The translations under genes were made by a program, and so were the position numbers. This document shows, in pieces, positions 43,549 to 53,546 of a DNA stretch of 64,000 bases; position 1 is the first letter of the stretch, and every line of letters begins with the position of its first letter. Location of the stretch: NCBI GenBank assembly GCA_964500515.1, contig CAZCNE010000003.1:62001-126000 (forward strand), written 5' to 3'. Origin of the DNA: Altimarinus sp964500515. Its GTDB lineage: Bacteria > Patescibacteriota > Gracilibacteria > BD1-5 > UBA6164. Below the pieces are notes generated by a model that had not been told where the DNA came from, did not search any database, and worked only from the letters and a program-made list of their open reading frames with translations.

Positions 43549-44016
43549 TTAATACATTTTTTTCATAGCAATTTTTGCTTCTTTTTCCAAAGTTCTTTCT
43601 TTTAATAATTGTTTTTTATCGTATTTTTTTCTTCACTGACAAAGTCAAATTTTAACTTTTATTAAATTTCATAAAGTGTAAACTTCCAAAGGAATTACTG
43701 TTTTTCAAGCTTCTTTTGACTTTCAGATAAGCATATTTATAGTTTTTCTATGCAAAAAAATTTTTCTTTCTCTCAGAGGATCTATCAAAGCTTTTGAAGT
43801 AGAATTTTTTAATACTCAAATATGCATTGCTTTAATAATTGCTTCACCAGAAACAAAACTTACATAAGATCATTTCAGATTAATATTTCACGCTCTAATT
43901 GATTTAACTTCGTGTCATTTTAATTCAATTCAAGCTTCAAAATTATCTAAAATTTCATAATCAAAATAAGCTTTTTTGTTTTTTATTATCAATTTTTTTT
44001 CAAGTATCTTTTCCAT
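43549..44016 (-). CDS. smpB: SsrA-binding protein SmpB
   Basis: 155 aa. NKKAYFDYEILDNFEAGIEL, GHEVKSIRAGNINLKGSY, FLHRKTINMLIGK and the basic tail KKYDKKQLLKERTLEKEAK are diagnostic. SmpB delivers tmRNA to stalled ribosomes. The tmRNA gene itself was not found near it. Gly codons in RAGNINLKGS are TGA. Confidence 0.94.
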
Positions 44017-44781
44017 AATTAAAATATTTCTTTATACAAATTTGTTGCATTTTACTTAGTTTTTCAAATTTCCAAAGAAAAAAATCATTAAATTGATTTA
44101 ATTAAAGTTAGAAATCCTCTAACCTTCTTTATAAAAGAAAGAATAAAAAACAACATCTATTTCTAACTTTATAAGGAGTATTAATAATGTTTGTATTTAT
44201 CTATACATTTCATGATGTGTTTCAATGGGATTTTTAAGAGGATGACTTTGCCATAAAACGATATTATAGTAATTAATAATTTCCTCTGCAAAGATTCATC
44301 CCCCTTAAACATTTTTGTTACTTTTTATGCGAAAAGTAAGATATTTTATCCTAATTATTATATTTATAATACCTCTATCTAAAATTAGGTAAACTAAGGG
44401 ATTTTTGTTCCTTTTGCTTAAAAAGTAAGTCTAGTTTTTCTTTGAAAGCTTACAGTAAAAATACAATTACTTATTTAGTATGACAAGAAAATACAAAATC
44501 ACCCTAGCCCTCTTTACAAAAGAGGGAAAAAACAATGAAATTTGAAAAGCAATATTATTTGAATAAAACAGATTTCTCCACTTTGGTCGAAATGACAAAA
44601 TATCTTGTCATCTCGAGTGAAATGCAATGAAATCGAGAGATCTGCTTTTGTTAAATTTTTCGCTTAAAGTAGTGTTTGAATTTGGTATTTAACAATAATT
44701 TACAAATTTCTCAGCTTTGATCGAAATGACAGTAAGATAAAATTCCCATCCATCCTTATCAAGGGGGAAAATAACTATTCA
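44017..44781. other. 765-bp gene-free stretch with degenerate repeats
   Basis: No ORF or RNA gene could be supported. It holds an inverted repeat AAAGTTAGAAA (44104) / TTTCTAACTTT (44160); two copies of CTTTG(G/A)TCGAAATGACA (near 44581 and 44711); a hairpin TGACAAAATATCTTGTCA; the motif TCTCGAGTGAAATGCAATGA ending in CGAGAGATC; and three variants of a CCTCTTT..AAAGAGGG motif (near 44115, 44510 and 44750). It looks like a nest of decayed intergenic repeats. Confidence 0.55.
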
Positions 44782-46191
44782 CTAATACTTATAGTGTTCT
44801 GGTTTATATGGTCAATTAACATCAACTCATATATAATCAGCTTGATCTTGAGTCAACTTTGTAAGCTTTACTCAAATTTGTTCAAGATGAAGTCTTGCAA
44901 CCTCTTCATCAAGATGTTTTGGTAATCTATAAACTCAAATCTTATAATCATTTTGCCATAATTCAATTTGTGCTAAAGTTTGGTTTGTGAAACTATTACT
45001 CATAACAAAACTTGGATGACCTGTAGCACATCCTAAATTTACAAGTCTTCATTCTGCAAGTAAATATATACAATGTCAGTCTGGAAATATATATTTATCA
45101 ACTTGTGGTTTTATATTTAAAATTTTTATTCAAGGAAAATTATTTAATTTATCAACTTGTATTTCATTATCAAAATGTCAGATATTACAAACTATTGCTT
45201 CATCTTTCATATTTTTCATATGATCTACTGTAATAATATCTTTATTTCAAGTTGTTGTTACATATATATTTCATTCTTTTAGAGCATCTTCGACTGTTGT
45301 AACTTCGTATCATTCCATTGCTGCTTGTAAAGCACAAATTGGATCTATTTCAGTTACAATTACTCTAGCACCATATCATTTCATAGAATCAGCACATCAT
45401 TTTCCTACATCTCCATATCCACAAACTACAACAACTTTTCAAGCAATCATCACATCAGTTGCTCTTTTTATCCCATCAGCAAGAGATTCTCTACATCCAT
45501 AAAGATTATCAAATTTTGATTTAGTTACACTATCATTTACATTGATAGCTGGAACAAGTAATCTTCAAGATTTCATCATTTCATAAAGTCTATGAACTCA
45601 AGTTGTTGTTTCTTCTGAAATTCATCTTAAATCTTTGATTATATTATGCCATTTATTTGGATTTTCTGCTAATACTTTTTTCAACAAATCCAAGATAATA
45701 CCCTCTTCTTTATTTTCTGGTTTTTTATCTAGTATACTTGAATCATTTTCAGCTTCATAACCTTTGTGTACTAAAAGTGTTGCATCTCATCAATCATCAA
45801 CTATCAAGTTTGGTCCTAATCAACTTCCAAAATCAAGAGCTTGTAGAGTTGCCCACCAATATTCTTCTAAAGTTTCTCATTTCCATGCAAATACTGGAAT
45901 TCAAGTTTTTGCTATCGCAGCTGCTGCATGATCTTGAGTTGAAAATATATTACAACTTGCCCACCTTACATTTGCTCAAAGTGAAACAAGAGTTTCTATC
46001 AAAACCGCTGTTTGTATAGTCATATGCAAAGAACCAGTGATTCTAACTCAAGCTAAAGGCTTTTTTCAAGCATATTTTTTTCTAAGAGCCATAAGTCAAG
46101 GCATCTCTTTTTCTGCTATATCAATTTCTTTTCTACCAAATTCAGCTAAACCTAAATCTGCAACTTTGTAAAATCATTCTTTATAATCCAT
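44782..46191 (-). CDS. ahcY: adenosylhomocysteinase (S-adenosylhomocysteine hydrolase)
   Basis: 469 aa, the longer bacterial form. It splits S-adenosylhomocysteine to adenosine and homocysteine, keeping methylation running. Seen: KEMPGLMALRKKY, RITGSLHMTIQTAVLIETL, CNIFSTQDHAAAAI, the NAD-binding GYGDVGKGCADSM, ATGHPSFVMSNSF and the C-terminus DYIGVDVNGPYKPEHYKY. TGA encodes catalytic-site glycines. SAM-dependent enzymes in the window include MtaB and the methyltransferase at 47.6 kb. No other SAM-cycle gene is adjacent. Confidence 0.96.
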
Positions 46192-46351
46192 AAAATATAA
46201 TACTTAAATAATAATCCTATAAAGATTATTGATTTTTTGAGAAATTACAAAAGAAAATGAAGAGTAAGTGAAATATATGTTATTACAACAATTTAGTCAA
46301 AACATTTACATTTATTAGATGCTTTGCTAAGTATAAGAAAATTGAGAAAGC

Positions 46352-46699
46352 TTACATAGATTCACAACTATGGTGAAAATAAATACATTTGCCTTCTTCA
46401 TTTAATTTCATTAAATAAGTACCTGCAAACTTCTGAACAATATTTTCTTTATCTTTATACTGGAGTTTCCAAATAACTGAATACTTATTATTAATATTAG
46501 AAAAAATTTCAAAATCTAAAGCAATATTATCTTGATTAGTTATTGTTTCCCATTCTTTTACTAAAGAATAAAAATCATTTAATTTAACAAATGGTGTTTC
46601 ATAATAAACTACATTTTTATCGAATAAATCTAAAACACCTTTTATGTTATGATTTTGCCAATTCTCTTTAAAACATTTTAACCAAGTATTTATATTCAT
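46352..46699 (-). CDS. NTF2/SnoaL-like small protein
   Basis: 115 aa from the inner Met at 46699. An upstream ATG at 46759 would add 20 residues of poor character. NTWLKCFKENWQNHNIKGVL, NVVYYETPFVKLNDFYSLVK and YSVIWKLQYKD follow the NTF2-like alpha+beta barrel pattern; it ends IYFHHSCESM. Ligand unknown. There are no TGA codons: its few glycines are GGN, unlike the neighbouring core genes, so it probably came from a standard-code donor. Confidence 0.7.
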   Translation of the reverse strand: MNINTWLKCFKENWQNHNIKGVLDLFDKNVVYYETPFVKLNDFYSLVKEWETITNQDNIALDFEIFSNINNKYSVIWKLQYKDKENIVQKFAGTYLMKLNEEGKCIYFHHSCESM

Positions 46700-46832
46700 A
46701 ATAATAAAATTATTTGATAAATTCAAAAAAGCAGAAAAACATCTGTATTTAATACTCATTTTGAAAAATAGAACGGTATTATTAAAGCACTAGAAAAAGT
46801 AATTCAAGTTAATGCTTGAAGTAATAAAATTC

Positions 46833-47465
46833 TTAATTTTTCAATTTAGTCTTTTCAGATAAATATGCAAGAAAAATAAATATACAATTAAAAAGTAAAA
46901 CCATAAAAGTTCTTAGATAATCATTGTTTTTCATAAGTTCAGGTTCCTCACTAAATATCATTCCTGTAAAACCTGCCAACATTAAAAAAAGTAATATATA
47001 TGAAAAGATATTTCTCTTTTTTATTAACAACCAACCAAAAATAACAAATAATATTTCGAGACTAAATGCAAAATATGGAAAATTCCATAAACCAAAACCA
47101 ACATTATATGTTCCAAATAAAATTGGCAAGTCTTTTGTATGAACGATCAAATCAATAAACCAATGAGATAAAACACATAATCCCAAAATCCAAGCCCATC
47201 TTTTTTTGTCTTTTACCCAAAATATAGCAAATACAATCAGTGAAATTATTATAGCTCCGATTAAAGAATGAGACAAAGGCAATTCCAAATAATTTCTAAA
47301 AAAAGGATTATCACTAGGATTATATGATGCTTTTTCTATTCCCAATAAAACCAATATAAATGCAATTAAATCCAGCAATTGCACAGCAACAAAAATTAAC
47401 CACAATGGTAATTTTTGTTCTTTTTTCTTAACAACATATCCTAAACCATAATGACCTATAAACAT
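46833..47465 (-). CDS. YdjM-like membrane metal-dependent hydrolase
   Basis: 210 aa. Starts MFIGHYGLGYVVKKK (first His) and has PLSHSLIGAIIISL, LCVLSHWFIDLIVHTKDLP and about five membrane spans. The repeated SH-x-D/H pairs are the putative metal ligands of the LexA-regulated YdjM family. Substrate unknown. All 12 glycines are GGN and none TGA, so the ORF is intact under the standard code. That is strikingly different from core genes such as rplT and suggests recent transfer. Confidence 0.8.
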   Translation of the reverse strand: MFIGHYGLGYVVKKKEQKLPLWLIFVAVQLLDLIAFILVLLGIEKASYNPSDNPFFRNYLELPLSHSLIGAIIISLIVFAIFWVKDKKRWAWILGLCVLSHWFIDLIVHTKDLPILFGTYNVGFGLWNFPYFAFSLEILFVIFGWLLIKKRNIFSYILLFLMLAGFTGMIFSEEPELMKNNDYLRTFMVLLFNCIFIFLAYLSEKTKLKN

Positions 47466-47599
47466 AAAATTAAAGTTTAAGTATTAAAAAAATTTTTCTA
47501 AGCATACTTTTCTTTGACCTTCTAAAACATCTTTATAAAAACAATATTCACAATAATAATAATCCTAAGTTTGGCTATTTTTTGTATAATTTCTAAAAA

Positions 47600-48205
47600 C
47601 TAATTGAACATTATAGAAATAATAATTTTCAAATCTTTTTTTTGGGCACAAGTTTTAACTTCTTTTTTTGTAAAAAAACTATGAGGCAATCCTTTTTCTG
47701 GTCCTGATAGTGGAGCAAAAGTACCTTCAGCAACTTCTTCATGATCTTTAAATGTTTTTCATTTTTTGCTACTTTCAAAATCAGGAACAGTAATAAAGAT
47801 TTTTCCATTTTCAACGATTGTTTCATAAATCTTATTTATCAAATTTTGAATTTGTTCTTTTGTTCCGTGGTGGATTGTAGAAATAGAAATGACCAAATCA
47901 TATTTATTTTTTGGAATCTCAAATTCAAACATATTAACACAAATGACAATAGAATTATCACCTAATGTTTTTTGAGTCATTCAAACCGCTGTTTCGCTTG
48001 AATCAATACCATCAGTTTTAAATCAGCCAGCTTGTAGAATTTTTAAATACTTTCCAGTGCCACTCCCAATATCCAAAACATGTTTTAGTTCAAAATTTGA
48101 TTTACTCAAAAATTGTTTAAATAAAGGATGAATTTCTTCTGAAAGAGTTGCCCAAGCTTCACCACCTTTCTGATAATTTTTGTAAATTTTATCCCAGATT
48201 GTCAT
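47600..48205 (-). CDS. class I SAM-dependent methyltransferase
   Basis: 201 aa under table 25. Motif I VLDIGSGTGKYLKIL (SAM-binding), acidic GIDSS, PKNKYDLVISISTIHHG (motif IV) and NGKIFITVPDFESS. The tail has GTFAPLSGPEKGLPHSFFTK. Substrate unknown. Three in-frame TGA codons (after residues LQAG, ETAV and SSKK) break it under the standard code, but about 13 other Gly are GGN. It therefore looks partly adapted to the host code, between the pure GGN genes on either side. Confidence 0.8.
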
Positions 48206-48280
48206 AAAATTGATGTTTATTTAAAGGTTAAAATGTTTTTGTAATTTTGTACAAGGTTTTGCTTATGTGACGTTTTTTGA

Positions 48281-48676
48281 TTATTCTTTATCAATAGTTT
48301 GTTCAACTACATCAATTTCTTTATTCCAAAATTTATTTAATTGATTCCAGCATTTCTTTGATTCTTTTCCAAGCATGTTAAAAATATTTTCAGGATTAAT
48401 ATCATTATTTAAAAAAACATTTTGTATTGATTCAAGATATCCAATAGTTGCTATTTCTTTTACCTGTGAATTACCATTTAAATACAGTAATTCAATGAAA
48501 TCCAAGCCTTTTTGAAGCTCTAATATCTTTTTTTCTTTATAACATAATAATAAATATCTCGAGAAAGCACCCGCAATTATATAAGGTAAATCGATATCAT
48601 CAAATTCAATCTCAAACTCAGGAAAATTTCTTTTTAAATATTTATTTATATCTTCAACTGTAACTATTTGTTTCAT
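48281..48676 (-). CDS. hypothetical protein, immunity-protein-like
   Basis: 131 aa. FPEFEIEFDDIDLPYIIAG, KGLDFIELLYLNGNSQVKEI and ATIGYLESIQNVFLN recall the small helical DUF7674-like/immunity families. This is a pattern impression only. Five glycines, all GGN, no TGA. It sits between the methyltransferase and decayed fragments in the accessory region. Confidence 0.55.
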   Translation of the reverse strand: MKQIVTVEDINKYLKRNFPEFEIEFDDIDLPYIIAGAFSRYLLLCYKEKKILELQKGLDFIELLYLNGNSQVKEIATIGYLESIQNVFLNNDINPENIFNMLGKESKKCWNQLNKFWNKEIDVVEQTIDKE

Positions 48677-48702
48677 ATATTTAATAATTTAGCCTAGTAA
48701 TT

Positions 48703-48813
48703 TTAAATCATAACAAAACCTTCACGCCAATTGTCTTTATCAATTATGTATTCATCAATATAAAAACCATTTTCATTGTCATCATTCATAAGATTAACAA
48801 TATGAGGAAATCT
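48703..48813 (-). pseudogene. C-terminal gene fragment without a start
   Basis: An open stretch with FPHIVNLMNDDNENGFY and DEYIIDKDNWREGFVMI, both with protein-like composition and GGT glycines, ends at TAA (48703). Upstream in frame is a stop within a few codons, and nearby frames give short broken pieces. Probably the tail of a decayed gene. Parent family not recognised. Confidence 0.4.
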
Positions 48814-48987
48814 TTAAATCATGGTAAATAAATCATACGATTGACAGTTTCTATAACTCTATTTTTCGAAGAATAGATAACAATGATCTTCAAATATTCA
48901 TATTATTCACATTATGTAGATGCTGGACTAAATATAATTTCATAATACCTTTTCAAAAAATGTTTATCCATTTATTTCCGATAGGAA

Positions 48988-49349
48988 TTACTCATCTTGA
49001 AAGAATTTCTTAACATCAGCTTTGAAATAATTTGGGCCCTTGAGCATTTTATATTCATGATAGTCCTTACTCATGTTTAATCTATGAACTTCTTCAAATA
49101 TCGCCTCAATTTTGTCTTGTAAGCCATGTTTTAAAATAGTGCAATAAACTGCATAAAGAATATCGCATAATCTTTGACAATATTTTTCATATCACCATTC
49201 TGAACGCCTGCGAGATATTCTTCAACTTCTTCTTTCATGAGTCGATACCTGTTACTTGATCTGTCTTCAGAAATTAGGGAAGGACTATCAGAGACAAGTG
49301 CTCTAAATTTTTCATGAAATTCTTTCACTAAGTCTATTTGCTTTTTCAC
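48988..49349 (-). pseudogene. frameshifted MazG-like nucleotide pyrophosphohydrolase
   Basis: The first 60 residues (LVKEFHEKFRALVSDSPS, LMKEEVEEYLAG) carry the EExxE-like helix of MazG-type/phosphoribosyl-ATP pyrophosphatase proteins. Near 49176 one base is missing: KDYAIFF in one frame, and the restored frame reads DILYAVY (family KELADLLYVVYG), HGLQDKIEAIFEEVHRLNMS and MLKGPNYFKADVKKFFQDE. Both parts use only GGN glycine codons. Either a recent pseudogene or a base-calling error. The enzymes destroy non-canonical NTPs. Confidence 0.75.
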
Positions 49350-49617
49350 AATAAGATTTATTATTTAATTATACTAAGCCTATCGGAAGTTCTATATTAA
49401 AAGAAAATATTTTTTGAATTGTGTATAACTACAAATAAATATTTAATTTAATTTTATTTTATAATAACATATAAGAAGCATTGTGTACTACAATTTATTT
49501 AACAATTTTATTTTATATATTTCTGTAAAATAAGCAACAATATTTAACACAACTTGAAAAAGAATTGAAGTATAGAAATTATTAGTCTAAAAACAATAAA
49601 ACATATTTTTTTAATAT

Positions 49618-50340
49618 TTATAAAGGCCATATTATTAATTTTATACCAGTTAGTAAAAAGAAAATTGCTAAAACTATTCTAAATTTATCTTGTGGGATTT
49701 TATCTACAATCACTTTTGCAAATTGAGCTCAAAAAAAAGAAACTAAAGTAAAAATAACTAAGCCCCGCCGTAGATCTTTTGGTAAGCTTATGTCATTTAC
49801 ATAATATGTAATCAAACGAGTTGAATCTACAATTATTCATATAGCACCAATTGTTGCTATATATACTTCTTTTGGTAAGTTAAATGCAGATAAAAACATA
49901 CTTCTTATAGCTCCACCAACTCCAAAAGCTCCAGCAAAAAAACCTGATAATGCTCATCATATAAAAGCCATTTGAGAACTTGCTTTAATTTTAAAATGAG
50001 ATTTGTAGATTAGATATAAAGAATAGGAAACTAAAAATAATCCTAATAATCTTAAAAAAAATTCTTTATCTAAACTTGTAGAAAAAGAAGCTCAAAAATA
50101 ACTTGTCAGCAATCCTACTAAACCGAAAAGTAAAACCAATTTTATATTAAATCCTTCGTTAAAAATCGAAATCTTCCATAAATTTCCAAACCAATGAATA
50201 ATTGCAACTAAAAAAATTGCTTCTATTGGTGGAATAAACATAACTAATACTATAATCATTATCATTGAGGTTCCAAATCAAGTAACTGTACCAATAGTAC
50301 TAGCAAAAAAGGTTAATAATGCAATATAAAAAATTTCCAT
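49618..50340 (-). CDS. TauE/SafE-family membrane transporter
   Basis: 240 aa, about seven spans. The N-terminus FFASTIGTVTGFGTSMIMI and the internal FFAGAFGVGGAIRSMFL are the repeated Gly-rich signatures of this family, linked in other bacteria to sulfite, sulfonate or C2 export. The second half has KDLRRGLVIFTL. Glycines are mixed TGA and GGN. The 268-bp gap to the MazG remnant holds no gene that I can see. Confidence 0.82.
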
Positions 50341-50711
50341 ATATTGTTTTAAATGAGAAAAAATTAATAATTTAATTCCAATTTTTATAATTCTATAAAT
50401 TAAATTATAAAATACAAATAATTTAGAGTTATATTTTTAATAAAATATTGGTTTTTTTGAAGAATTAATCAAGTGCAACGGGATTTTTTCGGAGAAAAAG
50501 CGTTTGTTTTGGATTAGATTAAAATGTAAAAAAACAGTTATTATATGTAAAAAGATGAAAAACTGCTTTTGTTTTTAGGAGAAGAGTTGGACGATAGTCC
50601 AAAAAGTGCTCAACAGATATTTATTTTAATATTATACAATAATAAAACAATTTTGCAATATAGGTATTTTTGTATATAATTTATGAGTTTTTATATTTTA
50701 ATCCAATTACT
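50341..50711. other. 371-bp intergenic region with hairpin and promoter
   Basis: No ORF seen. It contains a perfect 6-bp hairpin TTGGACGATAGTCCAA (50587-50602) and, near its end, a promoter listed separately. The remaining AT-rich sequence gives no recognisable structure. Confidence 0.5.
50653..50680 (+). promoter_or_regulatory. promoter, TTGCAA-16-TATAAT
   Basis: TTGCAA at 50653-50658 and TATAAT at 50675-50680, spacer 16 bp, 31 bp before the 91-aa ORF. Confidence 0.55.
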
Positions 50712-50987
50712 ATGTCTATTTCAATTATTAATACTTCAGAAATTAATAGAGAAAAGCTTTGAGAAAATAGAGCAAGTTCTATATGGGAAGATCCTTTAAC
50801 AAAGAAATGGAGTGAATATGTACTTGAAACTCCAAGTAGAGAAATAGAATTTAGAAAAAATCCAAGTTTAGTTCAAAGAATTAAATTTGATGATGATTGA
50901 TTTGCTAGTTATGATTATATGTGATCATCAGAATTTCAATGATGAGTTATTGATAGAAAGTGAAAGATGATGAAAATTAACAACTAG
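50712..50987 (+). pseudogene. truncated phage-type protein with DYMGSSEF motif, fused into integrase debris
   Basis: 91 codons to a TAG. The segment SIWEDPLTKKWSEYVLETPS, and especially FASYDYMGSSEFQGGVI, resembles phage-borne hypothetical proteins with a YDYMGSAEFE motif. After GGVIDRKGKM the reading frame runs into sequence belonging to a tyrosine recombinase in another frame, so the C-terminus is not natural. Gly is from TGA, so the element had adapted to (or evolved in) this code. Confidence 0.55.
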
Positions 50988-51205
50988 AACATTACAAAAA
51001 ATATTTAATGATGCTTTAAAAAATCCTGAATAAAAAAAGATGCAAGTTTTCACAGTTTAAGACATAGTTTTGCAACTCGCTTACTTGAGAATTGAGTTGA
51101 TATAAGATATATACAAGACTTACTTTGACAAGCTAGATAAAAACAACTCAAATTTATACAAAAGTTATAAATCCTAAATTAAATAATATAAAATCTCCAT
51201 TTTAA
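50968..51205 (+). pseudogene. remnant of a Xer-type tyrosine recombinase
   Basis: Three frames carry the C-terminal part of a phage integrase in order: GGKLTTRTLQKIFNDALKNP (50968-51030), then after a 1-nt loss KKDASFHSLRHSFATRLLEN with VDIRYIQDLLGQA (the HxLRHxxAT catalytic box), then after another shift IKTTQIYTKVINPKLNNIKS. The active-site Arg and first His are still readable, but the enzyme is broken twice and has no N-terminal half. TGA codes its Gly. Evidence of a past integration event. Confidence 0.8.
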
Positions 51206-51262
51206 ATCTTGATTTTGACAATTAAACTATATAATATCCTAAAGTATAGTCTAATCCTAATT

Positions 51263-51661
51263 ATGAACAACGAAATAATAATTCACTATAGCAAAAATCC
51301 TTGAAACAAATGAATTCTTGATGATTATGATGTAGAATTTTGGGAAGAAAACAGAACTTGTTGAGATGATTTAAAAGTTTATATTAAGTTTGAAAATAAT
51401 AAAATCAAAGATTGGTCTTTCTCTTGAGATACAGCAATTATCACAAGCGCTTGTGCTTCAATTTTTTGAGAAAGTATTATTTGAAAAGAAATTGATGAAG
51501 TGCTAAGTCTAGATTATGATTATATAAAGGATTTAATAGAATCAGATTTATCAAAAAGAAGAAAACAAGCCTGAGTTTTGGGATTACTTACAACAAGAAA
51601 TGCTATTCATAAATTTCTAAATGACTGAAAAAAAGATACTTTTGATGATGTAATAAAGTAA
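51263..51661 (+). CDS. IscU/NifU-like Fe-S scaffold lacking the third Cys
   Basis: 132 aa, usual length. HYSKNPGNKGILDDYDVEF (consensus HFxNPRNxG), TCGDDLKVYIKF with C33, SFSGDTAIITSACASIFGES with C64, and SKRRKQAGVLGLLTTRNAIH, where the third ligand Cys (KxHC or RxxC) is replaced by Ala-Gly. A scaffold missing one of three Cys may hold a labile cluster or serve sulfur/zinc roles. No IscS or SufB partner is in the window. It sits just beyond the integrase remnant. Confidence 0.82.
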
Positions 51662-51908
51662 TAAAAATGCTTGTTAGTTACATTATTACATCTTTTCTTA
51701 GCCAAATAATTAAGTGAATAATATTTTCATACTATCATATAATTAAAATGTTTTATTTAAACCAAGATACTCATAATTGAGTACTTAGTTAAACTTATAG
51801 TTATAACATGAAAATAAATTATTTTATATCTCTATTCAATTAATAAAATTCTATTGACTTTATATTAAATTTGTTTATAGTATATAAATATAGTAATTTA
51901 ATATTATC

Positions 51909-53471
51909 ATGAATCAAACAATAGAAAACAGTGAAAATTTATCTGTTTATGAACTTAAATTAGAATTAATGGAGAAACTTATCTCATATGTAGGTAATCT
52001 AAATTCATTAAGCACTTATATATATAAAGAAAACAATAATTCAATTGATGAAGAATTATTATCAAAAATTAATGAGTTAAATATAAATTTAAAAAATATT
52101 TTAAATAAATGAGATAATATTGACAATATATTAAACTCAATAGTAGATGTTATATTAAATTTTTTAAAGACATATACTACAAGACAAACACTAAAAACAA
52201 AAGAATTAGCTACCAATATTAAAAGTAAAAAAGAAAACATATTGAAACATAAACAATCTTATATTTCTCCTGAAGCTTTTTTATACTCTGGTACGCTTAC
52301 CATTAAAGGGATTTTAGAATTAAATGCATGAAACCCCGTTGCGGCAACTTGATCTATATTATCAGCAATTTGAATTGAATCAGCAAGAAATATTTATAAA
52401 AAATATTTAAAAAAATATTGAATATCTTTATGATCAGAATATATTTTAATACTATCTTTTTCAGTAGCTGCTTCAATATCAAGTCTTATTGGAAATTTTG
52501 ATAAAGTACCTTATATTCAAAATTTAGTTCCTGAAAAGTCTATATCTTATATTCAAGAAAAAAGAGGTGCTGAAATTAAAAAATATTGAGCTATTCCTGT
52601 AGTTATTATTCATCAACTTATATATATATATTTTTTCTCTTTTATACTTAGTACATTAACTAAAAGTAGAGATTGTATTAACTTAAAAATTGAAATATAT
52701 AAATTAGAGAAATTTATTGATAAATATTGCGATGATAAAACAAATAAAAAATATAAAATAATTCTATGAAATTTACAAAGACATATATCAAAAAAATGAT
52801 GAGATTTAGATACTAATTATATAATAGAAATATTGAATCTTCTAGATTGAGAAATGGAAGAATATAGTGCAAAAGAAATAAAAAATTTAATACAAGCTCA
52901 ATTACATAATACTTTAAATGTTTCAAATGAGTCATCAGAACAAAGATCTGAAATAAGAATTGTATTACCAAATCAACAAAAAAGTGGTAAAGAGCTTAGA
53001 GAAGAAAGAAAAGAATTATATGAAATAATAAAAAGAGAATCTATTGCTAAAGCAAGAGAAGAAGAGAAAAAAAGAAAAGCTTCTTCTCAATATGAGATAA
53101 GTTGAGCTCAGAAAGTAAAACCTAATATCTCAAAAAATATAAAATCTCCTTTTGCCTCTCTTATATTTAATATAGATTTAAATAGAAGACAAATGGAAAG
53201 CTTTCTATTAAAAATCGGTTATAAAAAAATAGCCAATGAATGAAAATGAAGTCATACAAAATTTGTTTATTTTGATACAAAAAATAATAACAAACATATA
53301 GCAACATTAAGCCTTAAGTTTGATAATTTCAATAATTCAAAAATTAAAAAAACTCTTTGAAATTTACTCGTTTTATATCCAGAAAAAATTTTCAGCATAT
53401 ATCTTCGAGAATTCTGAGATGCTGAGTTTAAACTAAATTATAACAAAATTATCGAAAAAATTTGAAATTAA
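51909..53471 (+). CDS. membrane protein with C-terminal HicA-like domain
   Basis: 520 aa. Helical N-terminal half (residues 1-170), hydrophobic segments near 177-195 and 232-258, a Lys/Glu-rich coiled-coil linker (KELREERKELYEIIKRES, about 360-400), then at 427-520 MESFLLKIGYKKIANEGKGS and HTKFVYFD. The last part follows the HicA toxin pattern (a GSHxxF strand in a small double-stranded-RNA-binding-like fold, with the functional His). No hicB gene is adjacent. Fusion of this domain to membrane spans is unusual; function is inferred. Confidence 0.5.
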
Positions 53472-53499
53472 AAAATTTGCATAAATAATACTTGAACTT

Positions 53500-53532
53500 A
53501 AAAAAGCTAGAATTTCTTCTAGCTTTTTTAAA
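53500..53532. terminator. bidirectional terminator between the HicA-like gene and rplA
   Basis: AAAAAGCTAGAA/TTCTAGCTTTTTT 12-bp stem with 4-nt loop between convergent genes. Confidence 0.85.
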
Positions 53533-53546
53533 TAATTTATATTTTT

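Noticed and set aside
44017..44781. tmRNA gene expected near smpB
   Set aside because: No tRNA-like end or tag ORF is visible here.
47629..47826. 65-codon frame inside the methyltransferase
   Set aside because: Shadow frame; the table-25 frame restores the whole enzyme.
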